64,000 nt of DNA, taken from positions 1,364,001 to 1,428,000 of the forward strand of contig NC_018011.1 of NCBI RefSeq assembly GCF_000265365.1, read 5' to 3'. The notes below the pieces were generated by a model that was not told the origin of the DNA, did no database searches, and saw only the letters and a program-made list of their open reading frames with translations. Positions 58,934-64,000 of this stretch are shown here, piece after piece; position 1 is the stretch's first letter, and the number at the start of each line of letters is the position of its first letter. This DNA is from Alistipes finegoldii DSM 17242 (GTDB taxonomy: Bacteria; Bacteroidota; Bacteroidia; Bacteroidales; Rikenellaceae). The position numbers and the translations under genes are program-made.

Positions 58934-59371
58934 ATGGCGATTTCATTCAGCAAAAGAGAATTAGAGAAGAAAAAACAAGGCAAGAAGTTAGAGAAGCAAC
59001 AGCGCAAAGAGGAACGCAAAGCCAACAGGGGCGGCAGCTCGCTCGACGACATGATCGCGTATGTCGATGCGAACGGCATGATTACCGACACGCCGCCCGA
59101 CATGAGCAGCAAACCGAAGGTCGATGCGGAGACCATCGCGGTATTCGTCCCCAAAAAGGAGGAGCAGGAGCCGGTCGCACTGCGGGGACGCGTGGAACAT
59201 TTCAACACAGACAAAGGCTACGGTTTCATCAAGGACCTCGACAGTACGGAGAAATATTTCTTCCACATCAGCAACGCACCGGCCGACATCGCCGAAGGCG
59301 CGCTGGTGACCTTCGAGACGGAACGCGGTCAACGGGGACTCAATGCGGTCAACATAGCATACGCAAAATAA
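58934..59371 (+). CDS. Cold-shock domain protein with basic N-terminal extension
   Basis: The 145-residue protein has a lysine-rich helical extension (about 6-32, KRELEKKKQGKKLEKQQRKE). A linker follows, then a cold-shock domain (about 82-145) with RNP1 (DKGYGFIKD) and RNP2 (KYFFHIS). It should bind single-stranded RNA or DNA. It is followed by a separate RRM-protein gene, and both are probably cold- or stress-induced RNA chaperones. Bacteroidetes commonly carry this extended form. Confidence 0.88.
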   Translation: MAISFSKRELEKKKQGKKLEKQQRKEERKANRGGSSLDDMIAYVDANGMITDTPPDMSSKPKVDAETIAVFVPKKEEQEPVALRGRVEHFNTDKGYGFIKDLDSTEKYFFHISNAPADIAEGALVTFETERGQRGLNAVNIAYAK

Positions 59372-59402
59372 ACAAGCATCATTTCACATAATCAAAAGAC
59401 AG

Positions 59403-59729
59403 ATGAACATTTACGTTTCAAAACTGAACTTCCGCACGACAGGCGAGAGTTTGCAGGCACTTTTCGCACAATACGGAGAGGTATCTTCGGCTAACATCAT
59501 CACAGACCGGGAGACCGGACGTTCGCGCGGTTTCGGCTTTGTCGAGATGCCCGACGAGGGCCAAGGTCAGAGCGCCATCGACGCCCTGAACGGCACCGAT
59601 TTCGAGGGTATGACGATCATCGTAAACGTAGCCCGCCCCAAGACCGAACACGGCAACGGCGGCGGTTACGGAGGCAACCGCGGCGGCGGTGGCTACAACC
59701 GCGACGGTTACGGCAAAAGACGGTTCTAA
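59403..59729 (+). CDS. RRM-type RNA-binding protein with glycine-rich tail
   Basis: The 108-residue protein is one RRM (about 1-80) with RNP2 (MNIYVSKLNF) and RNP1 (RSRGFGFVEM), then a Gly/Asn/Arg/Tyr-rich tail (GGGYGGNRGGGGYNRDGYG). It resembles the plant and cyanobacterial glycine-rich RNA-binding proteins and many Bacteroidetes paralogues. The spacing of 31 bases after the cold-shock gene suggests one transcript. Confidence 0.92.
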   Translation: MNIYVSKLNFRTTGESLQALFAQYGEVSSANIITDRETGRSRGFGFVEMPDEGQGQSAIDALNGTDFEGMTIIVNVARPKTEHGNGGGYGGNRGGGGYNRDGYGKRRF

Positions 59730-59755
59730 ACCGGGAATATAATTCCACAATCCGG

Positions 59756-59796
59756 CCGCAGGAGTCTGTTTCGACAGGTTCCTGCGGCTTTTTCGA
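59756..59796 (+). terminator. Terminator of the cold-shock/RRM unit
   Basis: GCCGCAGGA...TCCTGCGGC encloses a second inner stem (CTGT-TTCG-ACAG) and is followed by five T. Confidence 0.85.
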
Positions 59797-59980
59797 TGCC
59801 CAAGGCCGGCGAATCCCGGAGCGTACGGCCAATCGCAGAGTGCATGACCGGCTATGGAGCACATGGCCGATCGCGGGACACGACCGGCTGCAGACCGGGA
59901 AACACCGGAGATACGACAGAAAACAGACGAAGGGGCGCAGGTCTATGACTACGCCCCTCGTCCATATCTGTAACGCCAAG

Positions 59981-61357
59981 TCATTCGGTCCAGCCGCCGC
60001 CCAACGCCTTGTAGAGCTGCACCAGCGCCAGATGCTCGTCGCGCACGGAGTTGCTCAGGCCGATCTGGGCGTCGAAATAGCGCCGCTGGGCGTCCAGCAC
60101 GTCGATGTAATTGGTGCTTCCGGCACGGTATTGCAGGTGCGCCAGCTCGACGTATTTGCTCGCCGCATCGCGCAGATTCAGCTTCAAGGCCGCCGTTTTG
60201 CGGGCGCTGCGATAGGTGATCACAGCGTCGTCGGCCTCCTTGAAGACCGTCAGGACTTTCTGCTCGTAGGCCAGACGCGCTTCGTCGTAGGCCGCCAGCG
60301 CGGCACGGTAGCGGGCCTGCTTGCGGCCGAAACCGAAGATCGGCGAAGCGAGCGTCCCGGCGACATACGAGAAAGGCGAACGGAAAAATCCGCTCAGGGC
60401 GTCGTTTTCGAGACCGCCTGTCAGATTGAACGTCAGGCGCGGAAACCGGTCGGCGTAGGCCATGCCCGCTGCAGCCATCGCCGCACGGAGCCGCTGCTCG
60501 GAAGACCGGACGTCGGGACGGCGCTGCAACAGCCCGGAGGGCAGTCCGACGGGCAGGCTGTCAGCGAATTCGGCATCGGTATTCATCTTGCCGCGCACCA
60601 CCCGCCGGTCGGGATTTTCACCCATGAGCAGCAGGATGCCGTTCTCCATGATCTTGATTTTGCGTTCGAGGTCCGGAATCAGCGCGGCCGTCGAGGCGTA
60701 CTCCACCTTCGCCTGCTGATAGACCATTTCGGAGGTGAGACCGCCCTCGAACCGCAGCTGCACCTGATAGAGTCCCTCGCTGCGCGTAATGAGCGTACGC
60801 CGCACGATCGACAGCTCGTTATCCAGCGCGATGAGGTTGAAGTAGGCCGCGGCGACGGACGCCACCAGCGTCATGCGCATCGCCCGCCGGTCCTCGACCG
60901 AAGCGAGGTATTCGGCGCCCCCTTTGCGTTTGGCCCAGCGCAGGTTGCCCCACAAATCCAGCTCCCAGCTGAGCGTGACTTTGGCCCCGAATCCGGGGTC
61001 GCGGCTCGATTTTTCACCGGCGTAGTCGTTGGTCTCGTAGTCGCCGTAAGCGGTTCCCGTGACCGACGGCAGGCGTTCGGCCCGGCTCACCCGGTACAGC
61101 TCCCGCAGGCGCTCCACGCGCGCGGCGGCGGCGAGCATGTCCCGGTTGTTGTCCAGCGTGCGTTCGATGATTTGGCAGAGGGTCGAATCGCCGTAGAACC
61201 GCCACCACTGCACGTCGGCAACGGTCAGGGAGTCGGAATCCTCCCCGGCGATGCGCTCCGGCAGATCGACGTCGGGCGCCTTGCAGTGCCGCACGGCCGA
61301 GCAGGAGACCATTCCGGCCGCTGCGGCCAGCAGAATGATTATCGTAAGTCGTTTCAT
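59981..61357 (-). CDS. TolC-like outer-membrane efflux lipoprotein (NodT/OprM type)
   Basis: The 458-residue protein is the outer-membrane channel of a tripartite pump. It has a lipoprotein signal (AAAAGMVSC, Cys 19), two OEP repeats of coiled-coil helices, GLLQRRPDVRSSEQRLRAA and the C-terminal ASKYVELAHLQYRAGSTNYI, then DVLDAQRRYFDAQ. ATG 61357 overlaps the RND gene stop by 4 bases (ATGA), so the two are coupled. The adaptor protein gene should lie upstream of the RND gene, outside the window. Confidence 0.9.
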   Translation of the reverse strand: MKRLTIIILLAAAAGMVSCSAVRHCKAPDVDLPERIAGEDSDSLTVADVQWWRFYGDSTLCQIIERTLDNNRDMLAAAARVERLRELYRVSRAERLPSVTGTAYGDYETNDYAGEKSSRDPGFGAKVTLSWELDLWGNLRWAKRKGGAEYLASVEDRRAMRMTLVASVAAAYFNLIALDNELSIVRRTLITRSEGLYQVQLRFEGGLTSEMVYQQAKVEYASTAALIPDLERKIKIMENGILLLMGENPDRRVVRGKMNTDAEFADSLPVGLPSGLLQRRPDVRSSEQRLRAAMAAAGMAYADRFPRLTFNLTGGLENDALSGFFRSPFSYVAGTLASPIFGFGRKQARYRAALAAYDEARLAYEQKVLTVFKEADDAVITYRSARKTAALKLNLRDAASKYVELAHLQYRAGSTNYIDVLDAQRRYFDAQIGLSNSVRDEHLALVQLYKALGGGWTE

Positions 61358-64000
61358 CGTTTCAGTTTTGCTTTGATCCTGTAAATCCACACGAAGAAGA
61401 AGGGCACGAAGACAATGCCGACGGTAATGGCGACCAGCATGCCGAAGAAGACGCCCGTGCCGATGCCCTGACGGCTGGCCGAACCCGGTCCCGAAGCGAA
61501 GACCAGCGGCAGCAGGCCGAGGATGAAGGCCAGCGAGGTCATCACGATCGGGCGGAAGCGCAGGTGCGCCGCGGTAAGGGCCGCAGAGACGGCGTCGCGT
61601 CCCTTCTCGATCTCCTCCTTGGCGAACTCCACGATCAGGATGGCGTTCTTGGCCACCAGCCCCACGAGCATCACCAGTCCGATCTGGAAATAGATGTTGT
61701 TCTCCAGCCCGCAGATCCAGATGCCCAGATAGGCGCCGATGCCGGCCACGGGAAGCGACAGGATGACCGCCACGGGCACCGACCAGCTTTCGTACTGTGC
61801 GGCGAGGAACAGGAAGACGAAGAGGAAGGCCAGCGCCAGCACCAGCCCGGTCTGTCCGCCCACGTGCTTCTCCTGATAGGAGAGTCCGCTCCACTCGACG
61901 CCGACCGATGCCGGGAGGTGCTTGCGGACAATGCTCTCCAGCACGTCCATCGCCTGCCCCGAACTGTAGCCGTGGGCCGCTTCGCCCGAAATGGTCGCCG
62001 AGTTGAACATGTTGAAGCGCTTGATGTTGCCCGCACCCGTGGTATAATGCGTCGTGCCGAGCGCCGTGATGGGAATCATCACCCCGCCCGCCCCGCGCAC
62101 GAAGAAGAGGTTCAGGTTGTCGCGCTGGGCGCGGTAGGGAGCCTCGGCCTGAATGTAAACGCGGTAGATGCGGTTGAACATGTTGAAGTCATTGACGTAG
62201 ATCGACCCCGTAAAGGCCTTCATCGTCGAGAAAATGTCCGACATCGAGACGCCCAGCAGCTGCGCCTTGTCGCGGTCCACGTCGAAATAGAGCTGCGGGA
62301 TATCGCCCTGCATCGACGACGAGAGCCCCGTGAGTTCGGGCCGCTGCGCGGCATAGCGCATCAGCGTATCGACGGCGCGCTGCAGCTCGGCGTAGGTCGT
62401 ATTGCCGCGCGCTTCGAGCACCATCTCGAAACCGCCCGAATTGCCCAGACCGGGAATCACGGCCGGACGCGACAGGTAGACCCGGCTTTCGGGATAGCGC
62501 GACATCTCGGCGCGCACGCGCTGCATCACCTCGCTCAGGCCGTCCGAATCGCGGTCGCCCCACGGTTTGAGGATCACGGTCAGCTGGCTGCGCGCCTGAT
62601 TGGTGCCCACGCGGGGACTCGAACCCGTCACGTTGAGCACGTACTCCACGTCGGGATCGTTCATCAGAAACTCGACGGCCCGGTCGGTCACCTCGCGCGT
62701 ACGCTCGATAGTCGCCCCTTCGGGGAGCTCCAACTCCACGGTGAAATAGCCCTGATCCTCCTGCGGCATGAAGCTCTGGGGCACCAGACGGTTCATCAGC
62801 CAGATGCCGACCAGCACGATGCCGAAGGCGGCCAGCATGCGCCGCGAGTGCTTCAGCGCCCCCCGAATCATCCGGCCGTAGAACCTGTTGCCCGTCGCCA
62901 GTCCGAGATTGATGCGGCGGAAAAACCGGTTTTTCTTCTCCCCGCTTTCGGGTTTGAGGAAAAGCGAACACATCACGGGGCTGAGCGTCAGCGCCACGAC
63001 CGTCGAAATGATCACCGAAACGGCGATCGTAATGGTGAACTGGCGGTAAAGCTGTCCCGTGATTCCCGCAAGGAAGCTCACCGGGACGAACACGGCGCAC
63101 AACACGAGCGACATGGCGATCAGTGCGCCGCTCAGGCTGCCCATCGCCTTCTTCGTCGCTTCGTAAGGCGAAAGATGCTCCTCGTTCATGATGCGGTCCA
63201 CGTTCTCGACCACCACGATGGCGTCGTCCACCACGATGCCGATAGCGAGAATCAGTCCCAGCAGCGTCAGCATGTTGAGCGAGAAGCCGAAGACGAGCAT
63301 CACGCCGAAGGTGCCGATCAGCGAAATGGGGACCGCCACGATCGGGATGAGCGTCGCGCGCCAGCTCTGCAGCGAGAGGAAGACCACCAGAATCACCAGC
63401 AGCAGCGCTTCGAAAAGCGTCCGGTAGACGTGGTGGATCGACTCGGAAATATAGGTGGTCATGTCGAACGGAATCTCGTAGCTGATTCCCTCCGGGAAAT
63501 TCGCACGGATCTCCTCCATGACCTTCTTGACCGAACCGGCGACCTCCATGGCGTTGGCACCGGGAAGCATGTTGATATTCAAGACGGCGGCGTTCCCGCC
63601 GTTGATACCGCTCTCGGTGCTGTAGGAGGAGGCTTCGAGCGAAATGCGCGCCACGTCCTTCAGACGGATGATCGAACCGTCGGGATTGGCCCGCACGACG
63701 ATATCCTCGAATTCGCTGACCGATGACAGGCGGCCCTGCGCCGTGATCGGAATCGTCACGTCGATGCCGTTCATGGGGGCCTGCCCCAGCACGCCGGCCG
63801 CCGATTCGCGGTTCTGGTCCTTGAGCGCGTTCTGCAAATCCTTGACCGTCAGGCCGAGGTCGGCCAGCTTGTCGGGCATGACCCATATCTGCATGGCGTA
63901 ATAGCGGCTGCCGACGTTCGAGACGCTGCCCACGCCGGGCACGCGGCGCAGCATGTCCAGCACGTTGAGCGTGGCGTAGTTGCTCAGGTAGATTTCGTCG
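61354..64000 (-). CDS. RND multidrug efflux permease (AcrB/MexB type), 5' end outside window
   Basis: About 881 C-terminal residues are present; full AcrB-like proteins are about 1040. The visible part starts inside the first porter region. It includes the RND block with GIVVDDAIVVVENVDR (helix 4 Asp-Asp), FVPVSFLAGITGQLYRQF, the FMPQEDQGYF docking segment, and the C-terminal GLVAKNAILIVEFAKEE and RFRPIVMTSLAFILG. It exports drugs with protons. The gene is open at the right window edge. Confidence 0.93.
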   Translation of the reverse strand, partial: DEIYLSNYATLNVLDMLRRVPGVGSVSNVGSRYYAMQIWVMPDKLADLGLTVKDLQNALKDQNRESAAGVLGQAPMNGIDVTIPITAQGRLSSVSEFEDIVVRANPDGSIIRLKDVARISLEASSYSTESGINGGNAAVLNINMLPGANAMEVAGSVKKVMEEIRANFPEGISYEIPFDMTTYISESIHHVYRTLFEALLLVILVVFLSLQSWRATLIPIVAVPISLIGTFGVMLVFGFSLNMLTLLGLILAIGIVVDDAIVVVENVDRIMNEEHLSPYEATKKAMGSLSGALIAMSLVLCAVFVPVSFLAGITGQLYRQFTITIAVSVIISTVVALTLSPVMCSLFLKPESGEKKNRFFRRINLGLATGNRFYGRMIRGALKHSRRMLAAFGIVLVGIWLMNRLVPQSFMPQEDQGYFTVELELPEGATIERTREVTDRAVEFLMNDPDVEYVLNVTGSSPRVGTNQARSQLTVILKPWGDRDSDGLSEVMQRVRAEMSRYPESRVYLSRPAVIPGLGNSGGFEMVLEARGNTTYAELQRAVDTLMRYAAQRPELTGLSSSMQGDIPQLYFDVDRDKAQLLGVSMSDIFSTMKAFTGSIYVNDFNMFNRIYRVYIQAEAPYRAQRDNLNLFFVRGAGGVMIPITALGTTHYTTGAGNIKRFNMFNSATISGEAAHGYSSGQAMDVLESIVRKHLPASVGVEWSGLSYQEKHVGGQTGLVLALAFLFVFLFLAAQYESWSVPVAVILSLPVAGIGAYLGIWICGLENNIYFQIGLVMLVGLVAKNAILIVEFAKEEIEKGRDAVSAALTAAHLRFRPIVMTSLAFILGLLPLVFASGPGSASRQGIGTGVFFGMLVAITVGIVFVPFFFVWIYRIKAKLKR

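Noticed and set aside
1..64000. Search for CRISPR arrays, insertion sequences, rRNA genes and prophage
   Set aside because: No regularly spaced repeats, transposase, rRNA or phage structural genes were seen; the only recombinase is the tyrosine recombinase at 19045.
63963..64000. Internal Met at 63963 as the RND start
   Set aside because: The permease frame stays open to the window edge and the family N terminus (first helix and porter start) is missing, so the gene is truncated by the window.

Overview
The window looks like a chromosomal segment of a GC-rich Bacteroidales gut bacterium, most likely Alistipes or a close Rikenellaceae relative. The evidence is the Bacteroidetes-type promoters (TTTG, 18-20 bases, TAnnTTTG), the Bacteroidetes-specific families (DUF3078, DUF3108, DUF4924, WbqC, EF-G2, PiT with a long cytoplasmic tail), the futalosine menaquinone genes (mqnB, mqnD) and the lipoprotein signals. 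The genus is an inference.

Layout. 1-1730: the 5' part of a large coiled-coil surface lipoprotein on the minus strand, its promoter and long leader, and a divergent small XRE regulator. 1848-5144: cvpA, rsgA, trmH and a class-III aminotransferase. 5278-9364: nfo, a DUF3078 protein, an S41 protease and a small membrane protein. 9975-15536: deoC, a repeat-rich lipoprotein, pnp and rpsO. 15931-18877: apbE, a lipid kinase and an AraC regulator. 19045-23676: a tyrosine recombinase followed by a second, paralogous surface lipoprotein body without a normal start. 24131-31565: a degenerate GH2 protein, wbqC, ispG, a B1 metallo-beta-lactamase and recG. 31608-40975: envelope proteins, a ROK kinase, a polyprenyl synthase, a U32 protein, an S9 peptidase and an MFS pump. 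41049-46704: an S66 carboxypeptidase, aminopeptidase P, the mqnB/mqnD cluster and a DUF418 protein. 46874-52272: EF-G2, a Pi transporter and a DUF4924 protein. 52426-58592: GNAT, rpmH, murA, tdk, a FadR-like regulator, cstA and tRNA-Thr. 58934-64000: a cold-shock protein, an RRM protein, and the outer-membrane and RND parts of an efflux pump (RND truncated by the window).

The most interesting signal is a perfect 62-bp inverted repeat (1125-1186 and 20579-20640). It spans the signal-peptide/lipobox codons of two paralogous surface lipoproteins that point away from each other about 19.4 kb apart. Only the left copy has a promoter, an ATG and a full signal peptide. The right copy is joined in frame to a TTG codon just behind a tyrosine recombinase gene. 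Inverting the interval would exchange the promoter, leader and N terminus between the two bodies without breaking the frame. This is a plausible ON/OFF antigen switch whose invertible segment carries rsgA, nfo, pnp and rpsO. The XRE regulator, a 16-bp palindrome at the predicted transcription start and repeated ATGCGTC motifs in the leader probably add regulation.

Other points of note are a low-complexity insertion in futalosine hydrolase, a GH2 protein lacking both catalytic glutamates, an EF-G2 lacking the switch-II histidine with a 92-bp tandem duplication over its 3' end, a MurA with Asp in place of the fosfomycin-sensitive Cys, and an inverted-repeat motif (TTCGGAC) that recurs in intergenic regions. 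All functional calls come from reading motifs by eye; no database search was run.
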